Notes: generated from the sequence alone by a model not told the origin. A stretch of 64,000 bases of DNA from Trabulsiella guamensis ATCC 49490 (GCF_000734965.1 NZ_JMTB01000113.1:1-64000), one strand, 5' to 3'. Counted from the first letter of the stretch, positions 1 through 9,711 are shown. Numbers and translations are program-made.

Positions 1-1050
1 TTTGGTATACCGATGATTCTGCTGCCTGCGCGCTGCCAGCCAGTCTGGGCGAAAGTGCTCAAAGAGCTTGGACGCAGCCTGCTGTTTTTCTCCCGCGGTG
101 CCCGCAAAGCCTTCACCCGCAAAATGGACAGCCTGTGGCGCATTCAGCCGAACGCGAAACGGCTACGACAGTTGCTGCAAGACGACGGTTACGACATTCT
201 CTATATGAACAATCAGCCGGGCTCAAACGAGGAAGGCTATCACGCTGTTGACGGTCTGCCTGTTGCGCTGGTGCAGCACTGCCGCATTGAGCCCACGCTC
301 ACGCCGTCGCTGGTGTCATTAGTCAATCAACGCATTGATAAGATCATCGCCGTTTCGCAGGGCGTGGAGCAGGTGTTGCTGAAAAATGGGGTAGAGAAGC
401 CGTATTGTGTGACGGTGAATAACGCCATTGATGTTAACCAGCCGCTGCCGGATCGCCAGCTGATGCGCAAAACCCTGGACATTACGCCTGAGACCTTCGT
501 CTTCGGTAGCATCGGATCGCTACTCGCACGCAAATCCAATCATCATACGCTGGCAGCGCTGGCGCAGTTCCACCAGCAACATCCTGAAGCGAGCTGGAAA
601 ATGATACTGGTGGGTCAGGGGCCGGAGCGCAGCGCACTGGAAGCACAAGCCAGAACGCTGGGAATTGCGGAGCATATGATCTTCACCGGCTTCAAAAATA
701 ATCCTTTTGATTATCTGGCAGCCTTTGACGCGTTTATTCTCGCATCCAGCAGCGAAGGGCTGCCGCGGGTGGTGCTTGAAGCAATGCTGCTTGGTATTCC
801 GGTCGTGGGATCAGACGTGACGGGAACGCAGGAGCTGGTTCACCATGAGCAAACCGGTCTGCTGTTTCCCTGGAGCGATGTGAAAATGCTGGAAAATCAT
901 CTCACCCGTATCTGGCAGGATGCGTCGCTGCGCCAGCGGCTCGCGCAAAACGGCCAGCAGCAGGTGCGCAGCCAGTACGCGATTGAACATTATGTTTCCG
1001 GTGTGGAAGACGTTCTGGGGACAATTCAGTCGAGGCGTTCGGGCGTTTAA
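1..1050 (+). CDS. Family 4 (GT-B) glycosyltransferase, 5' end cut by window edge
   Basis: This is the C-terminal part of a GT4 glycosyltransferase that probably acts on LPS core or another envelope polysaccharide. The frame is open through base 1, so the N-terminal Rossmann start is missing and the ATG at 13 is unlikely to be the true start. Visible family marks are the acceptor-domain end (VSQGVEQVLLKNGV), the second-domain start (VFGSIGSLLARKSNH), VGQGPERSALE, and the nucleotide-sugar binding signature EGLPRVVLEAMLLGIPVVGS near residues 255-275. It ends 35 bp before the convergent tdh stop. Its position on the far side of tdh-kbl from the core locus suggests a core or O-antigen role, but donor and acceptor cannot be read from the sequence. 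Confidence 0.8.
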   Translation, partial: FGIPMILLPARCQPVWAKVLKELGRSLLFFSRGARKAFTRKMDSLWRIQPNAKRLRQLLQDDGYDILYMNNQPGSNEEGYHAVDGLPVALVQHCRIEPTLTPSLVSLVNQRIDKIIAVSQGVEQVLLKNGVEKPYCVTVNNAIDVNQPLPDRQLMRKTLDITPETFVFGSIGSLLARKSNHHTLAALAQFHQQHPEASWKMILVGQGPERSALEAQARTLGIAEHMIFTGFKNNPFDYLAAFDAFILASSSEGLPRVVLEAMLLGIPVVGSDVTGTQELVHHEQTGLLFPWSDVKMLENHLTRIWQDASLRQRLAQNGQQQVRSQYAIEHYVSGVEDVLGTIQSRRSGV

Positions 1051-1085
1051 CCGGGAGCGCGAACGCGCCCCCGGCAATCACGGGC

Positions 1086-2114
1086 TTATTTATCCCAGCT
1101 TAAAATCACTTTTCCGGACTGGCCAGAACGCATCGCGTCGAAGCCTTTCTGGAAATCATCAATCCCGAAACGGTGAGTGATGATTGGCGATAAATCCAGA
1201 CCAGACTGGATCAGCGCCGCCATTTTGTACCAGGTTTCAAACATCTCGCGACCGTAGATCCCTTTGATAAACAGCCCTTTAAAGATCACCTTGGTCCAGT
1301 CGATGGACATGTCTGATGGTGGAATACCGAGCATCGCGATGCGACCACTGTGATTCATGGTGTCGAGCATGGTGCGGAATGCGGGCGGCGCACCGGACAT
1401 TTCCAGACCAACGTCAAATCCTTCGGTCATGCTCAGCTCGGCCATCACATCGGCCAGGTTCTCTTTCGCGACGTTAACCGCGCGGGTGACGCCCATTTTG
1501 CGCGCCAGCTCAAGACGATATTCATTCACATCAGTGATGACGACATGACGCGCACCCACGTGCTTCGCCACAGCCGCCGCCATGACGCCGATCGGACCTG
1601 CGCCCGAGACCAGCACATCTTCGCCGACCAGGTCAAAAGAGAGCGCCGTATGTACCGCATTGCCAAACGGGTCAAAAATGGAGGCTAAATCATCAGAGAT
1701 ATTGTCCGGGATTTTGAACGCGTTAAATGCCGGGATCACCAGATATTCCGCAAAGCACCCCGGGCGATTGACGCCCACGCCGATGGTATTGCGGCACAGG
1801 TGCGTGCGACCGCCACGGCAGTTGCGGCAGTGTCCGCAAGTGATATGGCCTTCACCGGAGACGCGATCACCGATGTTAAAGCCCTTCACTTCCTGACCAA
1901 TGCCGACCACTTCGCCAACATATTCATGGCCCACGACCATCGGTACCGGAATGGTTTTTTGCGACCACTCATCCCAGTTGTAGATGTGTACATCCGTTCC
2001 GCAGATGGCTGTTTTACGGATTTTAATCAGGAGATCGTTATGACCCATGGCCGGTTCCGGCACATCAGTCATCCAGATCCCTTCTTCCGCTTTCAGTTTG
2101 GATAACGCTTTCAT
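1086..2114 (-). CDS. tdh: L-threonine 3-dehydrogenase
   Basis: This cytosolic, zinc-dependent medium-chain dehydrogenase oxidises L-threonine to 2-amino-3-ketobutyrate with NAD+. It has 342 residues, one more than the E. coli enzyme. Catalytic zinc ligands are visible as C38 (AICGTDVH) and the GHE motif near residue 63. The structural zinc loop is the [15 protein letters not shown] stretch near residues 93-107, and the Rossmann glycines are in [16 protein letters not shown]. It lies 9 bp downstream of kbl, so the two enzymes of the threonine-to-glycine pathway are co-transcribed as kbl-tdh. In E. coli the operon is leucine/Lrp-controlled; no Lrp site was identified here. Confidence 0.98.
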   Translation of the reverse strand: MKALSKLKAEEGIWMTDVPEPAMGHNDLLIKIRKTAICGTDVHIYNWDEWSQKTIPVPMVVGHEYVGEVVGIGQEVKGFNIGDRVSGEGHITCGHCRNCRGGRTHLCRNTIGVGVNRPGCFAEYLVIPAFNAFKIPDNISDDLASIFDPFGNAVHTALSFDLVGEDVLVSGAGPIGVMAAAVAKHVGARHVVITDVNEYRLELARKMGVTRAVNVAKENLADVMAELSMTEGFDVGLEMSGAPPAFRTMLDTMNHSGRIAMLGIPPSDMSIDWTKVIFKGLFIKGIYGREMFETWYKMAALIQSGLDLSPIITHRFGIDDFQKGFDAMRSGQSGKVILSWDK

Positions 2115-2123
2115 CTCACATCC

Positions 2124-3320
2124 TCAGGCAATCACGCCCAGTTGTTTACCGATGCGGGTAAAGGCTTCTACCGCACGTTCAATCTGTTCAGGCGTATGTG
2201 CAGCCGACATTTGGGTCCGGATACGCGCCTGACCTTTTGGTACCACCGGGTAGAAGAAGCCGGTGACATAAATACCTTCTTTTTGCAGTTCGCGAGCAAA
2301 TTCCTGAGCGACCGTCGCTTCACCCAGCATCACCGGGATAATCGCGTGATCGGCACCAGCCAGGGTAAAGCCAGCGGCGGTCATTTTTTCGCGGAACAGG
2401 CGCGCGTTAGCCCACAGGCGGTCACGCAATTCAGCGCCGGATGCCAGCATTTCCAGCACTTTAATCGACGCAGAGACAATCGCAGGCGCGAGGGAGTTTG
2501 AGAAAAGATACGGACGAGAGCGCTGGCGCAGCCATTCCACGACCTCTTTACGCGCAGCGGTATAGCCACCAGACGCGCCACCGAGCGCTTTACCGAGCGT
2601 ACCGGTGATAATGTCCACACGGCCCATCACATCGCAGTATTCATGCGTACCGCGACCATTTTCACCGACAAAACCGACCGCGTGGGAATCATCGACCATC
2701 ACCAGCGCGTCGTATTTGTCTGCCAGATCGCACACGCCTTTCAGGTTGGCGATCACACCATCCATTGAGAATACGCCGTCAGTAGCAATCAGGACGTGGC
2801 GAGCGCCCGCTTCACGCGCTTCTTTCAGACGCGCTTCCAGCTCCTGCATGTCGTTGTTGGCGTAACGGAAGCGCTTCGCTTTACACAGACGCACACCATC
2901 GATGATCGATGCATGGTTCAGCGCGTCAGAAATAATCGCGTCTTCTGCGCCGAGTAGTGTTTCAAACAGACCGCCGTTGGCATCGAAGCAGGAGGAGTAC
3001 AGAATGGCATCTTCCATACCGAGGAACTCCGCCAGTTTTTTCTCCAGCACTTTGTGCGTGTCCTGCGTTCCGCAGATGAAGCGGACCGACGCCATCCCGA
3101 AGCCATGGCTGTCCATACCCGCTTTTGCTGCAGCGACCAGCGCCGGATGGTTCGCCAGACCGAGGTAGTTGTTGGCGCAGAAATTGATGACGTGGCTGCC
3201 GTCGCCGACAGTGATATCCGCCTGCTGGGCAGACGTGATAATGCGCTCTTCTTTAAACAACCCTTCAGCACGAGCGGTATCAAGGTCATTGGCTAACTGT
3301 TTGTAAAAATCCCCACGCAT
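2124..3320 (-). CDS. kbl: 2-amino-3-ketobutyrate CoA ligase (glycine C-acetyltransferase)
   Basis: This PLP-dependent enzyme of the alpha-oxoamine synthase family cleaves 2-amino-3-ketobutyrate with CoA into glycine and acetyl-CoA, the step after Tdh. The 398 residues match the usual length. The PLP lysine is in [15 protein letters not shown] (about residue 244), and the cofactor aspartate/histidine motif is [10 protein letters not shown]. It is the first gene of kbl-tdh and is transcribed divergently from hldD across a 216-bp gap, the same arrangement as in E. coli. A ribosome-binding site (GGAGAG) precedes the ATG. Confidence 0.98.
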   Translation of the reverse strand: MRGDFYKQLANDLDTARAEGLFKEERIITSAQQADITVGDGSHVINFCANNYLGLANHPALVAAAKAGMDSHGFGMASVRFICGTQDTHKVLEKKLAEFLGMEDAILYSSCFDANGGLFETLLGAEDAIISDALNHASIIDGVRLCKAKRFRYANNDMQELEARLKEAREAGARHVLIATDGVFSMDGVIANLKGVCDLADKYDALVMVDDSHAVGFVGENGRGTHEYCDVMGRVDIITGTLGKALGGASGGYTAARKEVVEWLRQRSRPYLFSNSLAPAIVSASIKVLEMLASGAELRDRLWANARLFREKMTAAGFTLAGADHAIIPVMLGEATVAQEFARELQKEGIYVTGFFYPVVPKGQARIRTQMSAAHTPEQIERAVEAFTRIGKQLGVIA

Positions 3321-3536
3321 TGCAACTCTCCAGATTCGGCTAAATTTGGCACATATTACCCAAAGCTATACTTCTATACGAGATGACAGAGTATGAAGTG
3401 CATTTTTTGTAGCATAAATCACGTGTAACCCTGTGAGGTGTCGGGGAATGGCTGAAGGGTTTCTCTTCTGATGATATGATAAGAAGCATTAGCGTCCGGG
3501 ATAGTCCCGGTCATTCACATTTCAAAGGTTATCGTT
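3321..3536. promoter_or_regulatory. Divergent kbl / hldD promoter region
   Basis: This 216-bp gap must carry promoters for kbl-tdh (leftward) and for the hldD-waaFC operon (rightward). A TATGAT -10-like hexamer at 3475-3480 reads towards hldD, with a weak CTGAAG -35 candidate 17 bp upstream. A short hairpin (CCGGGA-TAG-TCCCGG, about 3497-3511) falls in the hldD leader. E. coli hldD (htrM) is also heat-shock transcribed, but I could not identify a convincing sigma-32 consensus here. Exact starts are not determined. Confidence 0.4.
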
Positions 3537-4469
3537 ATGATCATCGTTACCGGCGGCGCTGGCTTCATCGGCAGCAACATTGTCAAGGCACTGAATGACA
3601 AAGGTATTACCGACATTCTGGTGGTAGACAACCTGAAAGATGGTACCAAATTCGCCAACCTGGTAGACCTGAATATCGCTGATTACATGGATAAAGAAGA
3701 CTTTCTGATCCAGATTATGGCGGGTGAAGAGTTCGGCGACATCGAGGCGATTTTCCATGAAGGTGCCTGCTCCTCCACCACTGAGTGGGATGGTAAGTAC
3801 ATGATGGATAATAACTATCAGTACTCCAAAGAGCTGCTGCACTACTGCCTTGAGCGCGAGATTCCGTTCCTGTATGCCTCATCTGCAGCGACCTACGGCG
3901 GCCGTACTTCTGACTTTATCGAATCCCGTGAATATGAAAAGCCGCTGAACGTTTACGGTTACTCAAAATTCCTGTTCGATGAATATGTTCGTCAGATCCT
4001 GCCGGAAGCCGGTTCGCAGGTGGTCGGTTTCCGTTACTTCAACGTTTACGGACCGCGTGAAGGTCACAAAGGCAGCATGGCGAGCGTGGCATTCCACCTC
4101 AACACCCAGCTCAACAATGGCGAAAGCCCGAAACTGTTCGAAGGTAGCGACAACTTTAAGCGCGACTTTGTGTACGTCGGTGACGTTGCAGCGGTCAACC
4201 TGTGGTTCTGGGAAAACGGTGTTTCCGGCATCTTCAATCTCGGTACGGGCCGCGCGGAATCTTTCCAGGCCGTAGCCGATGCGACGCTCGCCTTCCACAA
4301 AAAAGGCAGCATTGAATACATTCCGTTCCCGGATAAACTGAAAGGCCGCTACCAGGCATTTACTCAGGCGGATCTCACTAACCTTCGCGCTGCCGGTTAC
4401 GACAAGCCGTTCAAAACCGTTGCCGAAGGTGTAACGGAATATATGGCCTGGCTGAACCGCGACGCGTAA
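3537..4469 (+). CDS. hldD: ADP-L-glycero-D-manno-heptose 6-epimerase
   Basis: This enzyme epimerises ADP-D-glycero-D-manno-heptose to the L,D form that the heptosyltransferases WaaC, WaaF and WaaQ use for the LPS inner core. It is an extended short-chain dehydrogenase with the NADP-binding TGGAGFIG motif at the N-terminus, S115/S116, and the catalytic Y140-x3-K144 (YGYSK). The 310 residues equal the E. coli length. It is the first gene of the run hldD-waaF-waaC, with only 12 bp to waaF. Confidence 0.98.
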   Translation: MIIVTGGAGFIGSNIVKALNDKGITDILVVDNLKDGTKFANLVDLNIADYMDKEDFLIQIMAGEEFGDIEAIFHEGACSSTTEWDGKYMMDNNYQYSKELLHYCLEREIPFLYASSAATYGGRTSDFIESREYEKPLNVYGYSKFLFDEYVRQILPEAGSQVVGFRYFNVYGPREGHKGSMASVAFHLNTQLNNGESPKLFEGSDNFKRDFVYVGDVAAVNLWFWENGVSGIFNLGTGRAESFQAVADATLAFHKKGSIEYIPFPDKLKGRYQAFTQADLTNLRAAGYDKPFKTVAEGVTEYMAWLNRDA

Positions 4470-4481
4470 GGCAAGCAACTG

Positions 4482-5528
4482 ATGAGAATACTGGTGGTTG
4501 GCCCGTCCTGGGTGGGCGACATGATGATGTCGCAAAGTCTCTATCGCACGCTCAAGGCGCGTTATCCTCAGGCGATAATTGACGTGATGGCACCCGCGTG
4601 GTGCCGTCCGCTTTTATCACGCATGCCGGAAGTGAACGAGGCGATCCCCATGCCGCTGGGTCACGGCGCGCTGGAAATTGGTGAGCGTCGTAAACTCGGC
4701 CACAGTCTGCGCGATCGTCGTTATGACCGCGCTTACGTCCTGCCAAACTCATTTAAATCCGCACTCGTGCCTTTCTTCGCTGGCATTCCCCTACGCACCG
4801 GCTGGCGTGGCGAAATGCGCTATGGCCTGCTCAACGATGCGCGCGTGCTGGATAAAGCCGCCTGGCCGCTGATGGTGGAACGTTACGTTGCGCTGGCTTA
4901 CGACAAGGGCGTGATGCGCTCCGCCAGAGATTTACCGCAGCCGCTACTGTGGCCACAATTGCAGGTCTCCGACGGTGAAAAATCGCAGACCTGTAACGCA
5001 TTTGGTCTCTCGGCAGAACGCCCAATGATCGGCTTTTGTCCGGGCGCCGAATTTGGCCCGGCGAAACGCTGGCCGCATTACCACTACGCCGAACTGGCGA
5101 AACAACTGATTGACGAAGGCTATCAGGTAGTCCTGTTTGGCTCGGCGAAGGATCACGACGCGGGCAATGAAATTCTGGCGACGCTCAGCATTGAACAACA
5201 GGCCTGGTGCCGCAACCTGGCGGGTGAAACCCAGCTGGAACAGGCGGTGATCCTGATTGCCGCCTGTAAAGCCGTGGTCAGTAACGATTCCGGGCTGATG
5301 CATGTCGCCGCCGCGTTGAACCGCCCGCTCATTGCGCTTTATGGCCCGAGCAGCCCCGACTTTACGCCGCCGCTGTCTCACAAAGCGAAGGTAATTCGCC
5401 TGATTACGGGCTATCACAAGGTGCGCAAAGGCGATGCCGCAGAAGGTTATCACCAGAGCCTGATCGATATTACGCCGGAAAGCGTACTGGAAGCGCTTAA
5501 CGCTTTGCTGCTGGACGAGGAAGTCTGA
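4482..5528 (+). CDS. waaF: ADP-heptose:LPS heptosyltransferase II
   Basis: This family 9 GT-B enzyme at the inner membrane's cytosolic face adds the second heptose (HepII) to HepI of the inner core. The 348 residues equal the E. coli length. Family marks are the N-terminal GPSWVGDMMMSQSLY loop, GAEFGPAKRWP (the linker and donor lysine region) and the C-terminal donor site SNDSGLMHVAAALNRP followed by ALYGPSSP. It sits between hldD and waaC with 3 bp to the next start, so translation is probably coupled. Confidence 0.98.
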   Translation: MRILVVGPSWVGDMMMSQSLYRTLKARYPQAIIDVMAPAWCRPLLSRMPEVNEAIPMPLGHGALEIGERRKLGHSLRDRRYDRAYVLPNSFKSALVPFFAGIPLRTGWRGEMRYGLLNDARVLDKAAWPLMVERYVALAYDKGVMRSARDLPQPLLWPQLQVSDGEKSQTCNAFGLSAERPMIGFCPGAEFGPAKRWPHYHYAELAKQLIDEGYQVVLFGSAKDHDAGNEILATLSIEQQAWCRNLAGETQLEQAVILIAACKAVVSNDSGLMHVAAALNRPLIALYGPSSPDFTPPLSHKAKVIRLITGYHKVRKGDAAEGYHQSLIDITPESVLEALNALLLDEEV

Positions 5529-5531
5529 CGG

Positions 5532-6518
5532 ATGCGGGTATTGATTGTAAAAACTTCCTCCATGGGCGATGTGCTGCACACCCTGCCGGCACTCAGCGAT
5601 GCCGCGATTGCGCTTCCAGGGATCCGTTTTGACTGGGTAGTTGAAGAAGGTTTCGCACAAATCCCCACCTGGCATGCCACTGTGGATCGCGTAATACCTG
5701 TCGCCATTCGCCGCTGGCGAAAAGCCTGGTTTTCCGCCGCCATCAGGCAGGAGAGACAGACCTTTCGCGAGCAGCTACAGCAGGCGCATTACGATGCCGT
5801 CATTGATGCACAGGGCCTGGTAAAAAGCGCCGCACTGGTGACTCGGCTGGCGCATGGCATCAAACACGGGATGGACTGGCAAACGGCACGCGAACCACTG
5901 GCGAGTCTGTTCTATAATCGTCGCCATCATATTGCAAAACAGCAGCACGCCGTGGAACGCACCCGCGAACTGTTTGCCAGAAGTCTGGGTTACAGCAAAC
6001 CGCAGACGCAGGGTGATTACGCGATAGCTCAGCATTTCCTGAAAAATAGCGATGAAATGCAACCGCCATACGTTGTTTTCCTGCATGCCACCACGCGTGA
6101 CGACAAACACTGGCCGGAATCGCACTGGCGAATGCTTTTAGAACGGATGCAACCAACCGGGTTACATATTAAACTCCCATGGGGTGCAGAACATGAGCGG
6201 CAACGGGCGGAACGTATCGCAACCGGTCTCGACTATGTTGAAGTCCTGCCGAAGCTCTCATTAGCCGAGGTGGCTGCCACTCTGGCGGGTGCGCAGGCGG
6301 TAGTTTCGGTCGATACAGGGTTGAGTCATCTTACCGCCGCGCTTGACCGCCCCAATATCACGCTGTTTGGCCCAACGGACCCTGGGCTCATTGGCGGATA
6401 TGGTAAGAACCAACAACAAATGGTAAGTCCGACCCGCAATATGGGAGATATCACGGCCGATGCAATTTTTACCGCTTTACAGGGCAACCTGCGACGCGTT
6501 GACATGGAAGACAGCTAA
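5532..6518 (+). CDS. waaC: ADP-heptose:LPS heptosyltransferase I
   Basis: WaaC transfers the first heptose onto Kdo2-lipid A. Its 328 residues slightly exceed the E. coli protein (about 320), the extra lying in the C-terminal tail. It starts with VLIVKTSSMGDVLHTLPAL, whose aspartate is the proposed catalytic base. It carries LHATTRDDKHWPESHW in the second domain and the GT9 donor motif VSVDTGLSHLTAALDRP followed by LFGPTDP. Its TAA abuts the ATG of the next glycosyltransferase, so the two are almost certainly one transcript. Confidence 0.97.
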   Translation: MRVLIVKTSSMGDVLHTLPALSDAAIALPGIRFDWVVEEGFAQIPTWHATVDRVIPVAIRRWRKAWFSAAIRQERQTFREQLQQAHYDAVIDAQGLVKSAALVTRLAHGIKHGMDWQTAREPLASLFYNRRHHIAKQQHAVERTRELFARSLGYSKPQTQGDYAIAQHFLKNSDEMQPPYVVFLHATTRDDKHWPESHWRMLLERMQPTGLHIKLPWGAEHERQRAERIATGLDYVEVLPKLSLAEVAATLAGAQAVVSVDTGLSHLTAALDRPNITLFGPTDPGLIGGYGKNQQQMVSPTRNMGDITADAIFTALQGNLRRVDMEDS

Positions 6519-7616
6519 ATGAGCTATGTCTTTCTGTTTATCCTTTTTTTCCCGGTAAAGTTACTGGGCAAACTGTTTCGCAAAAACACGGGCAAAAATC
6601 TCGTCATTCAGACAGCGAAAATTGGCGATTTTGTGAATGCCACGCCGCTGCTCAGCTATCTCAAGACAAGCGATGTTCTTATCAGCCGGGGCGTAGCGCC
6701 ACTGGCTGAACGTGACGACACGATTGATACCATCTATCTCATTGGTCTGCACAAGCGCAATCTGTTTGCCAAGCTCCGCTTCGCCTGGCAGATTATGAAT
6801 CGCTACGACAACGTCTACCTGTTGCAGCCCAATAGTACGAACCTTTTTTTTGCTGCGGTTTGCAATGCCAAAAATAAACAGTTTCTGAGCATTTATACCC
6901 GTCGCTGGTATCACGGTATTTTTTACGCCACCGCAGACGGGGTGATTGAACATGGCAAGCGCACGCTGTCAGTCACAAACTATTTGCAGCTGGCAGACAG
7001 AAAACTGAGCTGGCAGGATGTTCCCAAACACGCGACCCATCCGCTGTATATGCCCAAAGCCTGGCCGGAAAGCCTGGAGAAAAAAGACGTTATCCGTATC
7101 GGGATCAGTATCTCAGCGGGTAATCGCGCCAAGACGGTCCCTCCCGCTACCTGGAAAAGTATTTTTGACGCACTCTCTGACCTGCCCTGCGTGTTTTATG
7201 TTTTTGGTACTGATGACGAGCAGCCCTGGCTGGATGATCTTTATCGGCATCTCGACGAGGAGCCGGACAACATCATCAGTCTGCTCGGGCTGCTTCCGCT
7301 GGAAGATGCCCCGTTCACCATTTCAAAGATGGATTGCTACATCGCCTCAGACTCCGGCAACGTCTATATCGCTGATGCTGTCGGCGTCCCTGTCGTGCTG
7401 CTTTTCGGTCCCTGTTGCCATTATGAGCAACGCCCGCTAGGCAAAACGCTGCTAATTGGCGACGACGAAAATATTTGTTCTTATGTCTTTGAGACGCGGT
7501 ATTATTTCGATCAACCACGAGAGACGTTATTTAACTTAACCGAAACTGACATTAATAAACTGCATCATTTCGTTGCATCTCAATGCCATAACATGGATGC
7601 TACGCTCGTACACTAA
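6519..7616 (+). CDS. Heptosyltransferase-like family 9 glycosyltransferase
   Basis: This is a third GT9-type enzyme in the run, starting directly after the waaC stop. The first ~18 residues are hydrophobic and aromatic (YVFLFILFFPVKLLG) and look like a membrane anchor or amphipathic helix, unlike WaaC or WaaF. The family N-terminus then follows (VIQTAKIGDFVNATPLLSYL), with SISAGNRAKTVPPATW and the donor motif SDSGNVYIADAVGVP plus LLFGPC. It is likely to add a core sugar, possibly a heptose. It could correspond to one of the strain-variable outer-core transferases of Klebsiella/Enterobacter, but I do not assign a symbol. GT9 family membership is clear; substrate is not. Confidence 0.8.
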   Translation: MSYVFLFILFFPVKLLGKLFRKNTGKNLVIQTAKIGDFVNATPLLSYLKTSDVLISRGVAPLAERDDTIDTIYLIGLHKRNLFAKLRFAWQIMNRYDNVYLLQPNSTNLFFAAVCNAKNKQFLSIYTRRWYHGIFYATADGVIEHGKRTLSVTNYLQLADRKLSWQDVPKHATHPLYMPKAWPESLEKKDVIRIGISISAGNRAKTVPPATWKSIFDALSDLPCVFYVFGTDDEQPWLDDLYRHLDEEPDNIISLLGLLPLEDAPFTISKMDCYIASDSGNVYIADAVGVPVVLLFGPCCHYEQRPLGKTLLIGDDENICSYVFETRYYFDQPRETLFNLTETDINKLHHFVASQCHNMDATLVH

Positions 7617-7624
7617 GCAGGATA

Positions 7625-8533
7625 ATGATGGGAACGCTGACTAAACAATTTTACCGTTACAGCCATAAACGCAATATGCGACATAACGAAAATTTATGGC
7701 CATTTGTTAAGATCCAGCGAAATAGCGAAGGCGAAATCACCACTTTCACCTATAAAAAAGAGCCAATTAATATCGTCAGACTCTCTTCGCTTGCGCAAAA
7801 ATATACAGGCGAGGTATTACTCACCGCCACAGGCCCTTCTGTAAATACGCTTGATTTTTCAAGACTACCTGAGCATATCAACAGAGCCGGGGTGAATGGG
7901 GCCTGGCATCTCAACGGCATTCTTCGTTTTAATTTGTACTTCGTTGTCGATATGACGTTTATAGACCACCATACTTCAGTAATGGAAGGTCTCTGCAAAA
8001 ATAGTAGCATTATCCTGTTCACAACGGTGATGGGTATCGTTAAGTTAATCGAACAGTTTGGCATATCAAATATTGTATGTCAGATTGCAATTCTGGAAGA
8101 TATTTGTTACCAAACCTATCAGCCATCAGTAAAAAAAGAAAATATTTACAAAATATTCCATAACAATATTGATATTGCTTTTTCTACAGAGAAAAATCAT
8201 ATCGCTTATGCTAAAGATATCCGTCAGGGTGTTTTCGATGCCGGAACCGTTGTTTACTGGGCATTGCAGGCACTTGGTTATCTCGGCTTTAAAAAAATCT
8301 ACATCGCCGGGCTTGATATGAATAACTTTAATGATCCCAGATTCTATGAGGACAACATCAACAAACGGCCATCCTTCCTTCAAAATAAAGTTAAAGATAC
8401 CGTTATTCCGGCGCTACAACTCGCAAGCACTGTTCTTGCAGAAATGAGTGTATCGGTCATTAATCTTTCTTCACAAAGCGCAGTTCCAGAATCAATCTTT
8501 CCTAAACAGGATTTTAATAATGTCTTCAGTTAA
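7625..8533 (+). CDS. Putative LPS core glycosyltransferase, WaaZ/GT42-like
   Basis: The product has about 302 residues. ATG codons at 7625 and 7628 are both possible; the AGGA at 7619-7622 favours the second. I do not recognise it as a named gene. Two features recall WaaZ (KdoIII-related core protein) and family 42 sialyltransferases. One is a nucleotide-binding-like motif, ATGPSVNTLDFSRLPEH, near residue 62. The other is a later block (GTVVYWALQALGYLGFKKIYIAGLDM, residues ~201-226), which resembles their donor-binding and catalytic strand. The gene is visibly more AT-rich than the flanking heptosyltransferases and overlaps the waaL start by 14 bp. The context supports addition of a terminal or branch sugar (Kdo-like or sialic-acid-like) to the core. 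Function remains inferred. Confidence 0.55.
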   Translation: MMGTLTKQFYRYSHKRNMRHNENLWPFVKIQRNSEGEITTFTYKKEPINIVRLSSLAQKYTGEVLLTATGPSVNTLDFSRLPEHINRAGVNGAWHLNGILRFNLYFVVDMTFIDHHTSVMEGLCKNSSIILFTTVMGIVKLIEQFGISNIVCQIAILEDICYQTYQPSVKKENIYKIFHNNIDIAFSTEKNHIAYAKDIRQGVFDAGTVVYWALQALGYLGFKKIYIAGLDMNNFNDPRFYEDNINKRPSFLQNKVKDTVIPALQLASTVLAEMSVSVINLSSQSAVPESIFPKQDFNNVFS

Positions 8534-9680
8534 CTGGAAGAAAACTTATATCTGGTTTTTTATTTCTTTTATATTGCTCAGCACAATATTTTGTGGCATT
8601 TCTCGTGTTAATATTTTATTCCATGTTGCGCTTTCACTATTCCTGCTGTCGTTCATCTTTTCGCCGCTGGTGCGTAAAAGTGTTTTAGACGACAGACAAT
8701 ATTTGCCAGCGATGCTGCTCGTCGCCCTGTTTGTCATTTACTATTCATTCTCTAATCTGTGGGCTGATCACTCTCATCTGGAGTCATCTCTGACCCATTC
8801 TTTTTATTTGCTGGTTCTGATGGCACTTTACCGTCAGGCAGAACTGGCAGGGTATAAGAAAGCCGTCATTACTGCCGCCTGGCTGGGAACTATCATACTG
8901 GCGATTTTGACCCTCATTTATGTCGACAAAACAAAAATTTTCACCCAACGACTGAATCATGCTTTTCCGTGGGCGCCAGACAACGTGATTGATCTGGGCG
9001 GCTATATGGCATTGGGTATTTTATTGAGTGCCCTTCTGGTCAGGGAAATGAAAACGCTGTGGGTTCTTCTGCCCGTTCCACTACTGCTGCTGTGTCTTAT
9101 TTTGACTCAGAGCCGTGGTCCTCTGCTCGCCTTAGTGCTTGCAGGCGTTATGGTTTACTTGCTACGACCAAATTTAAATCTGAAATTCCTGCCTGGCATC
9201 ATTATGTTATTGGTCGTAGTCGCCGCTGCATTGTATTTCAGTGGCTTTCTTGATCGTTTTGTAATGCGCATTGAATCTTCCTATCAACAGAGCTTTATCC
9301 GGTTTGGAATATGGCAGCATGCGTTTGAGGTGAGCCTTGAAAAGCCCATTTTTGGCTGGGGGTTTGATAAAGAACTCACGTTCATCAATAGCATCAAGCA
9401 ACCCGTAACAACAACACATAGCCTCTATGTCTCAGCATTGTTAAAGGGCGGCTTTGTTGGGTTTACGTTATTTATCGGCATGATCGGCTATAGCCTGTGG
9501 CAATGTAAAAAGCACCTCGCTGCACACCATACGGCCGAAATTGCTATTTTGCTGTTTGCACTGATCTTCTACTCAACCCAGGGGATGTTCATTATCAGTA
9601 ACCCGCGTGAATACTGGGTCTTGTTCTGGTTACCACTTATTATCGTGTTGAGTGTTCCCCCGCAACGACAGCAATATTAA
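8520..9680 (+). CDS. waaL: O-antigen ligase
   Basis: WaaL joins undecaprenyl-linked O-antigen to the lipid A-core at the periplasmic face of the inner membrane. The start at 8520 is chosen because AGGA lies 8 bases upstream and the protein then opens with a short cytosolic segment before the first membrane helix. About 386 residues contain roughly ten to eleven hydrophobic helices. The ligase-family periplasmic loop carries SRGP (residue ~199) and TTHSLYVSALLKGGFVG (about residues 301-317), with the conserved histidine. WaaL sequences are poorly conserved, so the call rests on topology, the Wzy_C-type loop and the locus. A strong terminator follows at once. Confidence 0.9.
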   Translation: MSSVNWKKTYIWFFISFILLSTIFCGISRVNILFHVALSLFLLSFIFSPLVRKSVLDDRQYLPAMLLVALFVIYYSFSNLWADHSHLESSLTHSFYLLVLMALYRQAELAGYKKAVITAAWLGTIILAILTLIYVDKTKIFTQRLNHAFPWAPDNVIDLGGYMALGILLSALLVREMKTLWVLLPVPLLLLCLILTQSRGPLLALVLAGVMVYLLRPNLNLKFLPGIIMLLVVVAAALYFSGFLDRFVMRIESSYQQSFIRFGIWQHAFEVSLEKPIFGWGFDKELTFINSIKQPVTTTHSLYVSALLKGGFVGFTLFIGMIGYSLWQCKKHLAAHHTAEIAILLFALIFYSTQGMFIISNPREYWVLFWLPLIIVLSVPPQRQQY

Positions 9681-9682
9681 AG

Positions 9683-9711
9683 AAAAACGCCGGTTACCCG
9701 GCGTTTTTTTT
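9683..9711. terminator. Shared waaL/wabN terminator, overlapping the wabN 3' end
   Basis: An 8-bp GC-rich stem (AACGCCGG / CCGGCGTT) with a TTAC loop is followed by eight T on the + strand. It begins 3 bp after the waaL stop. On the - strand five T follow the same stem, so it can serve both convergent genes. The wabN stop codon lies in the loop (9694-9696), and the last wabN codons form the right arm. Confidence 0.92.

Noticed and set aside
1-12. Possible 5' truncation of the first glycosyltransferase as a pseudogene
   Set aside because: The frame is open to the edge of the window, so the missing N-terminus is a cutting effect.
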